Source: Planctomycetaceae bacterium (GTDB lineage: Bacteria > Planctomycetota > Planctomycetia > Planctomycetales > Planctomycetaceae). From it: 64,000 bases of DNA. A program made the translations under genes and the position numbers. Positions 28,755-37,213 of this stretch are shown one piece after another; within the stretch, counting starts at the first letter, position 1; the number at the start of each line of letters is the position of its first letter. The stretch is from contig JAHBXV010000005.1 in NCBI GenBank assembly GCA_019636285.1, positions 1 to 64,000 on the forward strand, in the 5' to 3' direction. The notes beneath the pieces were generated by a model. That model was not told where the DNA came from. It saw nothing but the letters and a program-made list of their open reading frames with translations, and ran no database searches.

Positions 28755-28830
28755 GGGTGCCACTGGCTCCGCCAGCGCGGTTTTACAAACGGTCTAAAGA
28801 CAGCTTGCACTGGCAAAGCCAGTGGCACCC
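28755..28830. repeat. Complete dispersed palindromic repeat
   Basis: GGGTGCCACTGGC-TCC-GCCAGCG, a 25-base spacer, then GCACTGGC-AAA-GCCAGTG followed by GCACCC. The outer GGGTGCCACTGGC and GCCAGTGGCACCC arms are inverted copies of each other, so the entire 76 bases can also form one large cruciform. It is the same family as at 1-62. Confidence 0.7.
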
Positions 28831-28900
28831 CAATCGTCAGCGAAGCGCTCAATGATGGCACGTTGTCTCAAGACGATCATATCAACCGGCAGATTGTCGA

Positions 28901-29995
28901 TCAGCGCTGCACGCGACCGCCGCCGCCCCCTTTCATGAGGGCTTCGATTTCACCGCGTGAGACGTCGTTGAAGTCGCCGCGCAGGCTGTGCTTCAGGCAA
29001 CTGGCGGCCGTCGCATAGCGGATCGCGGTCTCCGGATTGGACAGTTCCGGGGTCCGCAGTGCGAAGATCAACCCGGCCGCGAACGAATCGCCCGCCCCGA
29101 CGCGATCGATCATCTGCGTGATGTCATAAGGGGCATACTGGCCAGCCGCGTCGAGCGGAGCCGAGAAGGCCCGGTCGGCGGCGGCATCGAACAGGATCGC
29201 TCCCCAGCGGTTGTGACTGGCCGAGATGCTTTCCCGCAGCGTGATCGCCACGCGCTTCAAGTTGGGGAACTGCGACACGATTTCGCGAGCAACGGCTTCG
29301 TAGCCCGAAAGCGACAGCGCTCCCGATTCGACGTCGGTATCGGGGGCGTGAATCCCCAGCACCTTGGCGGCATCTTCCTCGTTGGCGATGAGGACGTGTA
29401 CCGAAGGGAGCAGCGTTCGCATCACGCGGCCAGCGAGTTCACCCGGCTTGGTCCCCGGATCCCACCGCCACAACTTGGCGCGGAAATTGAGGTCGCAGGA
29501 AACCGTCATGCTGCGTTCGGCGGCATGTCGCGCGGCAGCAAGGGCGGAATCGGCGGCGGCCCGGCTGAGCGACGGCGTGATTCCCGTCACGTGCAGCCAG
29601 TCGGACCCCTCGAACAACTCCGCCCATGGGTAGGCATCGGGCGTGGTTAACGAGATCGACGACTGGTCGCGGTCATACGTGACGACTCCGCCGCGCTGGT
29701 TTGCCCCATTCTCGACGAAGTAAATCCCGAAGCGACCTTGGGAGACCTTCCGTATCAGATCGGTATCAACCCCCCAACCACGCATCTCGCGGATGAAGCA
29801 GTCGGTCAGCGGGTTATCCGGCAGCGACGTGCAGAAGGCGGCTTGCCCCCCCTGCCGGGCAATGGACATCGCGACGTTGGCTTCCGCTCCGCCGAAGGTG
29901 GCTTCGAGCGCGCCCGGCAAACCCTGAGAAAGTCGCTGATGACCGGGTGGCATCAGACGGATCATGACTTCACCAAATGTCGTGACTCGACTCAT
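28901..29995 (-). CDS. PfkB-family sugar kinase, 2-keto-3-deoxygluconate kinase-like
   Basis: The protein is 364 residues from the ATG at 29995; upstream in-frame starts add a 33-residue stretch without family similarity. The N-terminus FGEVMIRLMPPGHQRLSQ and GGAEANVAMSIARQGG form the ribokinase-fold substrate site. The C-terminal DRVGAGDSFAAGLIFAL contains the anion-hole GAGD and catalytic Asp. It phosphorylates a sugar acid or ketose with ATP; the RLMPPGHQRL type resembles KDG kinases, but no KDPG aldolase or dehydratase is nearby. The extreme C-terminus is Gly-rich (KGGGGGRVQR). A PfkB kinase of another sugar is the alternative. Confidence 0.85.
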   Translation of the reverse strand: MSRVTTFGEVMIRLMPPGHQRLSQGLPGALEATFGGAEANVAMSIARQGGQAAFCTSLPDNPLTDCFIREMRGWGVDTDLIRKVSQGRFGIYFVENGANQRGGVVTYDRDQSSISLTTPDAYPWAELFEGSDWLHVTGITPSLSRAAADSALAAARHAAERSMTVSCDLNFRAKLWRWDPGTKPGELAGRVMRTLLPSVHVLIANEEDAAKVLGIHAPDTDVESGALSLSGYEAVAREIVSQFPNLKRVAITLRESISASHNRWGAILFDAAADRAFSAPLDAAGQYAPYDITQMIDRVGAGDSFAAGLIFALRTPELSNPETAIRYATAASCLKHSLRGDFNDVSRGEIEALMKGGGGGRVQR

Positions 29996-30101
29996 CCCAT
30001 CGTCGCTTTCTGCTGTCCCCACCGGGGGAATGCGAATCCATGACGCCAAAAACGAATTTGAAGAACCGTGACGGCTCATCAATTGGTATGACAAACCTTT
30101 G

Positions 30102-31580
30102 TCACCATGTCGGCGATATTACGTGGCGAGCCAACGGACGTCGAGGCGGCGGCAATGCAATGTCGTCCCGATCGAGAGGGATCGGTTTCGACACACCTGC
30201 GGCGTTGCCGCCGCCCGATACCGACGATTCGAAAAACAACAATCCCTTCGGCAACCAGCCACCCGCGAGAACCAGCAGAATCATCAGCATTCGGCAGGCC
30301 GTCACGAACCGGGACGAGGGTTCGCGACTTACCGGCGGAATCTCCCAGAACAGCCGCCGCGCCAGGTCCGCGACCGGAACGAGGAAGACGGGGACCGTGA
30401 GCCCCGAGACGATCGCGCCAACCAGTAGCAGCGAGGATCGTTCGGCGATGTTGTCCCCCGCGATCGGACACAGCGCCAGGCACGCTTCCCAGATCTGTCG
30501 TAGTGCATCACCACCAACAGTCCCCGGCAGACCTGCCAACGATGCTCCCGCCAGAATCACCCCGACCGCTGCGATGGGCTGACCCAGATACCAGCCGACA
30601 AAGTCGTCGCGAAACTCGGGAAACCCGCCCCGAGGCGACGCCGGGACGACCACGATCAGGAGCATCACGGCCAGAACGTGCGCGATCATCGAGTGGAGCA
30701 CCAGATTCAGCGGGGTCGTTAGCGCCAAGCTCCCCTCGCCAGAACCCGTTCCCATGCCCGCCGCGATGGCGAGGAGCAGCCAGCCGGAGTGCGCCTGCAT
30801 CCACGCCGCCAACACGCGACGCCAGCGGGGCTGATCCAAAGTCGAAACGGCGGCGGTTCCCAACGTCCAGCCGGCAAGAACGACCAGCAGGACCGGCCAC
30901 GCCGTCGGGCCGGGGTTCATGGAACTCACGTGAAGCAACGCCAACACGCCGCACGCACGCAGCCCGATCGTGGCGCTCCAGCGAGGAATTCCAGGGCGGG
31001 CCGCGAAACGATCGACGAACGTCTGATGCCAGGGAAAGACGCCCAGCGGTTGACCAACCGCGGCCAGAACGGCAACAGCCGACAAGGCGGCCCCCGCAGG
31101 CCCCGCAGCGAGGAACGCAAGAAGCACACCCCACGCCATGAGCAGTGAACCGATCGCCCGCGACCGAATCGAGACTTTTCGTAATGCGGCTGAGTCGCAC
31201 AACACGTCGACCCAGGCGACGCACTCAAACAGAAAGACCGCTTCCCAGGCGGTCGTGGCCCGGACAGCAAGTGTTGCCACGGCGACAATCAAAATTCGAT
31301 CGCGCGGCGTGTCCGATGCTTCGTTCGGCTGGGCGGTTTCTCGTCGAGCCGCGATGAGCTCACAGCCGAGCAGAATTTCGAGCATGAGCGCGAAGCCATG
31401 TCCCGTGAAGGCCGCCGATGCGACGGGGAGGTGAAGCACTTCGCGGAGAGAGAGCAGTGCCGCTCCCGCAATGGCCAGCAGGATGAGAACAATGCGCGGC
31501 CTTGCCAGGCGCGGAGCTGAAATAGCCGACAGCGCCGCGGCCAGCAGAAGGAGCAGGGAATCCAGGGGAATGCCGAGCAT
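30102..31580 (-). CDS. Diverged NuoN/ND2-like membrane protein, orphan
   Basis: The 492-residue polytopic protein has about 14 hydrophobic segments and resembles Proton_antipo_M subunits. A TM5-type glutamate may survive in AVFLFECVAWVDVL. The usual GKSAxxPFHxWLPDAM segment reads GQPLGVFPWHQTFVDRFA, so the proton-path lysine is absent. The last ~50 residues are a soluble, Pro/Arg-rich tail. It is separated from the next ND4-like gene by six bases and clearly forms an operon with it. No other complex I, Mrp or Dab gene is adjacent. I assign no specific reaction. Confidence 0.75.
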   Translation of the reverse strand: MLGIPLDSLLLLLAAALSAISAPRLARPRIVLILLAIAGAALLSLREVLHLPVASAAFTGHGFALMLEILLGCELIAARRETAQPNEASDTPRDRILIVAVATLAVRATTAWEAVFLFECVAWVDVLCDSAALRKVSIRSRAIGSLLMAWGVLLAFLAAGPAGAALSAVAVLAAVGQPLGVFPWHQTFVDRFAARPGIPRWSATIGLRACGVLALLHVSSMNPGPTAWPVLLVVLAGWTLGTAAVSTLDQPRWRRVLAAWMQAHSGWLLLAIAAGMGTGSGEGSLALTTPLNLVLHSMIAHVLAVMLLIVVVPASPRGGFPEFRDDFVGWYLGQPIAAVGVILAGASLAGLPGTVGGDALRQIWEACLALCPIAGDNIAERSSLLLVGAIVSGLTVPVFLVPVADLARRLFWEIPPVSREPSSRFVTACRMLMILLVLAGGWLPKGLLFFESSVSGGGNAAGVSKPIPLDRDDIALPPPRRPLARHVISPTW

Positions 31581-31586
31581 CTCGGA

Positions 31587-33221
31587 TCAGCGCTCCCCCC
31601 GCCGGTCCGCCGAGGCCGGGAGCAAACCTTCGCCGACGCGCGAGAGAGTCGATGTGACGGCAGCCGGCGGTTCGGCCGATCCTCGCCATTCGCGGGCGGG
31701 AAGTCTCCACAGAATGGGGGTGACCGCGCATACAATGCCCCAGCCGATCAGGAATCTCGGAAAGACGAGGGCGTTCGTGGCGGGAACCGAGACCACCCGA
31801 TCACCGCTTCCGAACGAGACGCGCGATGGTTCAATCGGACTTTCCCCCTGCCGACCAAAGATCATGGGCTCCAGGCGCGAATCGATCTCCGGGCGGCGAA
31901 CCACTCCGCCCAGCCATTGCTGGGCGAACGACAAATTGGCCCACATCAGGACACCCCAGGCGGCGAGGACGCCGACCACCGACCATGGTCCCATCGCCAT
32001 CGAAGAACCAATCAGCACGAGGATGGCAGCAGTGCCTCCCAGCGGGGCCAATCCGGCCGCGGAGCCCAGCCCGCCCAGTAGCATCCAGGCCGTTTCGGGT
32101 CGTTCGTGGAAGAGCCCCGACCACGCGTCCAGATCGCGCCCAGGCGATTCCTGCTCAAGTCGCTCGACGGCGAGCAACGTGAGGGAGACCGCGAGCCCCG
32201 AGACCTCAAGCAGAATCCATCCCGCCAGTGCGGCAGCGGGCGACGACGAAATCAGTCCGGCAGCGGCCAGATTGCTCCAGACGAAAGCCCCGTACCCAAC
32301 CAGACGTCGAATATCGGTCTGCCCCAACGCCAACAGTGCCGCGGCCAGCGCGAGCATCACGAGGACGGGAGTGGCCAGTAGCTCCAGGCTCACAAGCTCC
32401 CCGGCAAACAGATTCGGAACGACGAGCAGCCACAAACGGGCGACCACGACCGGCTGCACGGCCACCCAGATCGCGAGCAGGCCGGGCGGGCCTTCGGAAA
32501 TGCCGCGAACCAGGCCGCCATGCCAGGGAAAACCGAAGGTCAATAGCCATGCACCAACACAGAACCCGTAAAACGCAAGCGGCGCGTGCCGGAACCAGGC
32601 GAGCGAAGCCAGTTCTCCATGCTGCATTGAGGGCCGAATTCCCGACGTCCATTCGCGGGCATCGGGCACGGCGTCGCGCACGATTCCCGGGTGGTCGAGC
32701 TGCATCCATTCATAGGTCTGCTGTACCGCGATGACCGTGATTCCCAGGATCACGACACCGCACAACGCGGGAACCGCGAATCGGACCGCCACCGGTTCGC
32801 GCGAAGAGACTTGCGTTGCCAACAGCCCGGCCGTCATCACGCATGTGGCCCCGGCGAGCGCGAGCAGCATGCCATCCAGGCGCGAGGTCAAGAGCGCGAA
32901 CAACAGGAACCCGCACAGGAAGAGCTCGCGAGACCTCGCTCCGTCCGACTCGCCGATCGCCAGCCAGGCGGCCCGGCAGGTCAGCAGGGCAACAGTCAAG
33001 ACGGGAGCGATGTTCCAGCCATCCAGGCCCAGCGATGTCCAGTGCGGTCGAGCGGCTGATAAACCTGCTCCCAGGCCGGCGTCGATTCCCGCGATGACGA
33101 GCAGCCCCGCGGCGATCGTCGCCAGCAGGGCTCCGCACCGAGACAGCCCGCGGCCGGTTCCGCCCTGACAGAAGGCCGCACCGGCCATCAGCACGCAGGC
33201 GATGAACGGCAGCCAAGGCAC
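31587..33221 (-). CDS. Diverged NuoM/ND4-like membrane protein, orphan
   Basis: The 544-residue protein starts at GTG (33221), with MPWLPFIACVLMAGAAF as TM1. The family helix-loop-helix is recognisable as LLTFGFPWHGGLVRGISEGP, matching K-S-A-x-x-P-F-H-x-W-L but lacking the lysine. LGQTDIRRLVGYGAFVWSNL corresponds to the conserved TM8 (normally with Lys), here with Arg-Arg. It is immediately upstream of the ND2-like gene. The pair could be a stripped-down ion-translocating module or a membrane scaffold for an unknown partner. Confidence 0.75.
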   Translation of the reverse strand: MPWLPFIACVLMAGAAFCQGGTGRGLSRCGALLATIAAGLLVIAGIDAGLGAGLSAARPHWTSLGLDGWNIAPVLTVALLTCRAAWLAIGESDGARSRELFLCGFLLFALLTSRLDGMLLALAGATCVMTAGLLATQVSSREPVAVRFAVPALCGVVILGITVIAVQQTYEWMQLDHPGIVRDAVPDAREWTSGIRPSMQHGELASLAWFRHAPLAFYGFCVGAWLLTFGFPWHGGLVRGISEGPPGLLAIWVAVQPVVVARLWLLVVPNLFAGELVSLELLATPVLVMLALAAALLALGQTDIRRLVGYGAFVWSNLAAAGLISSSPAAALAGWILLEVSGLAVSLTLLAVERLEQESPGRDLDAWSGLFHERPETAWMLLGGLGSAAGLAPLGGTAAILVLIGSSMAMGPWSVVGVLAAWGVLMWANLSFAQQWLGGVVRRPEIDSRLEPMIFGRQGESPIEPSRVSFGSGDRVVSVPATNALVFPRFLIGWGIVCAVTPILWRLPAREWRGSAEPPAAVTSTLSRVGEGLLPASADRRGER

Positions 33222-33511
33222 GTGAACGGCCTCCCACGGGTTTTCGACGCGTTATGACGGACATCAATTGCTTGATCGGCGAGAATTGCCGAAGTTGAAC
33301 GCCGCCGCCCCCCCGATGCAATCGTATCCACGAATTTCGACGGATTTGCTACAGTCCCTCTCGACAGGTTTTCAGGCGACTGCTAAGTTCCGCCCGTCAT
33401 CGAGATTGGGACGTCGGAGGTCGTGAGGAATGCGACTCCCGTGGCTCCCATCGGGCCAAGAAAACTCATCGGGGACACGCTTCCCGCTGGATGGGCGGAA
33501 GGGACTCTGCC

Positions 33512-34555
33512 ATGCGAACACTTTCCCAAATCTGCATCGCCGCCGGGCTGGTCTTTGGACTCGCCAATAACGGGCTGGCCGAGATCGAAGCCGTTCGCGG
33601 CAAGTCCTACCTGCTGACAAAACAGCACGGACCTTGGATGGTGATGGTCGCGAGCTTCCGCGACGTCAACGACGAGCGAAAAGTCGACGGAGGTCTCTCC
33701 GCCGAGGAAGCGGCCGGCGAGCTCGTTTACGAGCTTCGCAAGAAAGGCATCCCGGCCTACACGTTCCGCCAGGACGCTCAACTGCAATCGCTGAAAACGG
33801 TCGACCGCCTGGGACGCGACGACACGCGAATCTTTGCCGCTCAGCGGGACATGGTCTGCGTCATCGCGGGCAACTATCCCGACATTACCGACGAAACGGC
33901 CCAGAAGACGCTGAGCTGGATCAAGCGATTTCATCCGGACTTCATGCGGGACGAAAATTCCGGCGCCATCTACCGCATCACTCCCGGCCGAAAAGGGCCG
34001 CTGAGCGGAGCCTTCCTGACCGTGAATCCGATGATCGATCCCAGTGAAGTGCCTCGTGTCAAATCTGACAAGCTGCTCGTTGATTTGAATTCAAATGTCA
34101 CGAACTCTCTGGCTAATCTCAAACAGCCGTACACCCTGAAAGTGGCAACGTTCGTCGGGCGATCGAGTCTGCCGAACAGCAAATCCGAGCGAATGTCGAG
34201 CTTCGCGGGTCTGGCGGGAACTCCGCAACAAGGCGAAGTCTATGACCTCAACCGTGCCGGTGAAGACGCGGCGCAGCTTGCTAAGGCCCTTCGCGATAAG
34301 AACATCGAAGCCTATGTCTTCCACGATCATCACAAGTCGGTGGTGACAATCGGCGGGTTCGATGACCCCAGGGATCCACGCATCGCCGCCTTGGCCGAAC
34401 AGTACAAGGCCCGTCAAACCACCGATCCGACCACGCAACAGACCGTCATGGTGGCCCAGTCGCTGTCGGCCCCTGGGAACGGACGTAACGCCGCCCCACT
34501 GACCTGGATCTTCGACCCGCAGCCCGAGATTCTGCCGACACCGCGATTGCGGTAG
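33512..34555 (+). CDS. Secreted protein with two SPOR-like repeats
   Basis: The 347-residue protein is chosen from the ATG at 33512, where the signal peptide begins (MRTLSQICIAAGLVFGLANNGLA). Two copies of a beta-alpha-beta segment follow. One is WMVMVASFRDV, then AAGELVYELRKKGIPAYTF; the other is YTLKVATFVG, then AAQLAKALRDKNIEAYVFHD and VVTIGGFDDP. This is the pattern of SPOR-type peptidoglycan-binding domains. The C-terminus is Pro-rich and low in structure. It is probably periplasmic or envelope-bound; the exact ligand is unknown. A terminator follows at 34681. Confidence 0.7.
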   Translation: MRTLSQICIAAGLVFGLANNGLAEIEAVRGKSYLLTKQHGPWMVMVASFRDVNDERKVDGGLSAEEAAGELVYELRKKGIPAYTFRQDAQLQSLKTVDRLGRDDTRIFAAQRDMVCVIAGNYPDITDETAQKTLSWIKRFHPDFMRDENSGAIYRITPGRKGPLSGAFLTVNPMIDPSEVPRVKSDKLLVDLNSNVTNSLANLKQPYTLKVATFVGRSSLPNSKSERMSSFAGLAGTPQQGEVYDLNRAGEDAAQLAKALRDKNIEAYVFHDHHKSVVTIGGFDDPRDPRIAALAEQYKARQTTDPTTQQTVMVAQSLSAPGNGRNAAPLTWIFDPQPEILPTPRLR

Positions 34556-34680
34556 AAGCAGCCAGCCGCGAGCAACCAGCAACCAGCAAAAAAAGATTGG
34601 CAGGAAGTCAGGGAGTTTTAACCGCTCACGCAAGACGAGCCGATCTACAACTGAATCACGTGCGTCCCCCCCGGAAAGAG

Positions 34681-34722
34681 CGCGTCCGTCCATCCCCCCT
34701 GGCGGACGCGTTCTTTCTCTTT
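34681..34722 (+). terminator. Intrinsic terminator after the SPOR-like gene
   Basis: CGCGTCCG (34681-34688) pairs with CGGACGCG (34703-34710) around a 14-base loop and is followed by a pyrimidine run TTCTTTCTCTTTTT. It lies about 125 bases after the stop codon. Confidence 0.75.
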
Positions 34723-34925
34723 TTCCGGGTGTGCAGTGACGCGATGCGGAAATCTCATGCGTTCCGCGACAGGGTGAATTTCTCGACTTCGAGAACCCCG
34801 CGCGTTCGTCGTCCGTGGGTCGCGTCCGGGAGTTGACGAGTCGCATCAAAGCGCAATGATGGATGATCCACGAAGCCTCCTCGCCTCGACTCCGCCCGGT
34901 TTGTTCCCTCCCGCGAAAGTGTCGT
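34723..34925. other. Upstream region of the di-haem peroxidase gene
   Basis: Together with 34556-34680 this leaves about 370 bases without a gene. Apart from the terminator I see no frame or clear promoter. Confidence 0.4.
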
Positions 34926-36149
34926 ATGTCCTGCCTCCGATTATCCGTCGCCTTGATTTGTCTTGGTTCGATGGCCGTCGCCGCGGAACCGGCAAAGGTG
35001 CACCTTGCAACCGGCGAACTGCTCCAGGGGATCCCTGGAAAAGGATCGGTGACGGTCGCCGAACTCAAGAAATGGCTCGCCGATCCGGCCAATCATCAGG
35101 TTTTGCTGCCCATCCTGCCGCTCGGGCTCGATGCCGGGCAGCAAAGCCTCGTGGGACTCGACAAGAATCCCCTGACCCGCGCGAAAGTCGAACTCGGGCG
35201 TCAGCTTTACTTCGACACGCGACTCTCGTCCGACAACACCGTGAGCTGTGCCAGTTGTCATCACCCCGACGAAGGCTATGCCCGTCAGACGCGGTTCGGG
35301 GTTGGCGTGAATGGTCAGGAAGGGGGACGCAATTCCCCGACCAGCTATAACCGCATTCTCTCCGGCGCGCAGTTCTGGGACGGCCGGGCGGCGTCGCTGG
35401 AAGAACAGGCCATTGGTCCGATCGCCAACCCGATCGAAATGGCAAACACCCATGACGCCTGTATCACGACACTCAAAAAGATCCCCGGCTACGTCGTCCA
35501 ATTTGACGCCATTTTCGGCAAGAACGGTTTGACCATCGAGAACGTCGGCAAGGCGATCGCCTCGTTCGAGCGTTGTCTGGTGACGGGGCCGTCGCCCTAC
35601 GACTATGCCCTGCGGCTTGAACCCTTCGCCAAGCTGTCGGAAGACGATCTACTCGACCTCAAGGAAGACGCTCCGGAAACGTATGCACTGTACGAATCGC
35701 TGAAAAAGGCTCTCGAGGAGACCCCCTTCACCGAGTCGGCCGCGCGGGGCAAGGAGCTGTTCTTCAGCGAACGGGTCAACTGTGCCGCCTGCCATGTGGG
35801 GCCCAACCTGTCGGACGAAAAGTACCACAATCTGGGCGTGGGCTTTCCGGCCGACAAACCCGACCTTGGCCGTTACGAAGTCACGAAGAACGAGAAGGAC
35901 AAGGGGGCTTTCAAGACGCCGACGATCCGGAACGTGGCTCTGACCTCGCCCTACATGCACGACGGCAGTCAGCAGACGCTGATGGAAGTGGTCGAGCACT
36001 ACGCCAAGGGAGGAAATCCGAATCCCTGGCTGAGCGACAAGATCCGCAAGATCGACCTGACCGCCCAGGAAAAACAGGATCTCGTAGCCTACATGGAAGC
36101 CTGCACGGGAACCTTCGCGCCGGTGGAGCGAGGTCGCCTACCAGAGTAG
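34926..36149 (+). CDS. Di-haem cytochrome c peroxidase / MauG family protein, secreted
   Basis: The protein is 407 residues from the ATG at 34926, where a signal peptide (MSCLRLSVALICLGSMAVAA) begins. Two haem-binding motifs are present: CASCH in the N-terminal haem domain and CAACH in the C-terminal one. The family segments GRQLYFDTRLSSDNTVSC, GRNSPT, FWDGRAASLEEQA and FKTPTIRNVALTSPYMHDG are all present; the last follows the second haem and includes its Met/His side. Such periplasmic enzymes reduce hydrogen peroxide with electrons from cytochrome c or oxidise protein side chains. No partner gene is adjacent. Confidence 0.92.
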   Translation: MSCLRLSVALICLGSMAVAAEPAKVHLATGELLQGIPGKGSVTVAELKKWLADPANHQVLLPILPLGLDAGQQSLVGLDKNPLTRAKVELGRQLYFDTRLSSDNTVSCASCHHPDEGYARQTRFGVGVNGQEGGRNSPTSYNRILSGAQFWDGRAASLEEQAIGPIANPIEMANTHDACITTLKKIPGYVVQFDAIFGKNGLTIENVGKAIASFERCLVTGPSPYDYALRLEPFAKLSEDDLLDLKEDAPETYALYESLKKALEETPFTESAARGKELFFSERVNCAACHVGPNLSDEKYHNLGVGFPADKPDLGRYEVTKNEKDKGAFKTPTIRNVALTSPYMHDGSQQTLMEVVEHYAKGGNPNPWLSDKIRKIDLTAQEKQDLVAYMEACTGTFAPVERGRLPE

Positions 36150-36171
36150 GCCGCGCCGTCACGCCAGCAAT

Positions 36172-36213
36172 GTGGCCGGGTCTCGAGGGAGAGACGCCGG
36201 CCACTTTCATTTT
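36172..36213 (+). terminator. Intrinsic terminator after the peroxidase gene
   Basis: GTGGCCGG-GTCTC pairs with GAGAC-G-CCGGCCAC around GAGGGA, with a one-base bulge, then TTTCATTTT. It reaches into the stop codon of the convergent SpoU gene. Confidence 0.75.
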
Positions 36214-37034
36214 GCTGGTGCGCCTTCTGCGGATTCGTCATCGACCGCGAAATGATGAAGAAAGATCCCGGCGGCGATCGCAACGTTGAGCGAATCTGTC
36301 TCACCCGACATGGGGATGGTGAGTTGGCGATCACACAGAGCGATCCAGCGTTCGTCCAGGCCGGTCGCCTCGTTGCCGAACAACAGGCCGAACCGTGCGG
36401 GGCGAGTGGCATGCCGCAATGGCTCCGCCTGTGGATCGAGAATGGTCGCGGCGAGTTCGACGCCTTGCGAACGCATCAGCTTCAGGTCGTCTTCCAGCGT
36501 CTCCGCTTCCAGGATGGGGATCTTGAACGCTGCCCCCATGGAGACGCGGATCACGCGCCGTGAAAAGGGATCGCAGCTGCCGCGCCCGAGAATGACGGCG
36601 TCGACACCAAAGCCCGCCGAGATGCGGACGATAGCCCCGAGATTCTCGGGATTGTCGCAGTTCGGGCAGATCGCGAATGTCATCGTGGGCTTGGCGGTCA
36701 AATTCGCGAGCAGGTCACTCACCGTCGCGCTCACGCGACGGCGGCCGCATGCCATAACTCCCACATGAAAGTTGAAGCCGACGAGATCGCAGCCAAGTTG
36801 TTGCGGAACGACGTACGTGGGAATACCGGCGGGGACCATCGCTCCAAAATCGTCGACACGCTTCTCGGTCAGGAGCAGCGAAAGCGTTTCGAAACGACTG
36901 GCCAGAAGTCGTTCGACCGTCTTGCGACCTTCCACGATGAAGTAGTCGCCCGAGCGGACGTTGTTCATCGCTTTCACGTCGCGATAGGGCTGCAAACGCG
37001 GGTCGTCGAGCGTGTCGATGGGGATCAATGCCAT
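36207..37034 (-). CDS. SpoU/TrmH-family RNA 2'-O-methyltransferase
   Basis: The protein is 275 residues from ATG at 37034 (MALIPIDTLDDPRL). An N-terminal substrate-binding part (RSGDYFIVEGRKTVERLLAS) precedes the knotted SPOUT domain: NCDNPENLGAIVRISAGFG (motif 1), GLLFGNEATGLDERW (motif 2) and IPMSGETDSLNVAIAAGI (motif 3), which bind SAM. Family members methylate the 2'-OH of tRNA or 23S rRNA ribose; the target here cannot be told from sequence. It is convergent with the peroxidase gene. Confidence 0.92.
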   Translation of the reverse strand: MALIPIDTLDDPRLQPYRDVKAMNNVRSGDYFIVEGRKTVERLLASRFETLSLLLTEKRVDDFGAMVPAGIPTYVVPQQLGCDLVGFNFHVGVMACGRRRVSATVSDLLANLTAKPTMTFAICPNCDNPENLGAIVRISAGFGVDAVILGRGSCDPFSRRVIRVSMGAAFKIPILEAETLEDDLKLMRSQGVELAATILDPQAEPLRHATRPARFGLLFGNEATGLDERWIALCDRQLTIPMSGETDSLNVAIAAGIFLHHFAVDDESAEGAPAK

Positions 37035-37213
37035 GGTCTCGTAAACTTCACGGCCAGCGGCCTTGCAGGACGTTCCACGGCTGGTCACCGTGAACGACGA
37101 TTTGTCCCGATCGAATCACGAAATCGCGCCGGGAAGGGGAGATCATCGAAAACCTCCCGCGTCACCGCAACCCGCGATTTCGAGGAGTTGTCTGGCAACA
37201 CAGGAATCCCGAT

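Noticed and set aside
31471-32571. 366-codon plus-strand frame opposite the ND2/ND4-like pair
   Set aside because: Ser/Arg/Pro-rich translation without hydrophobic or domain pattern; the minus strand carries evident membrane proteins.
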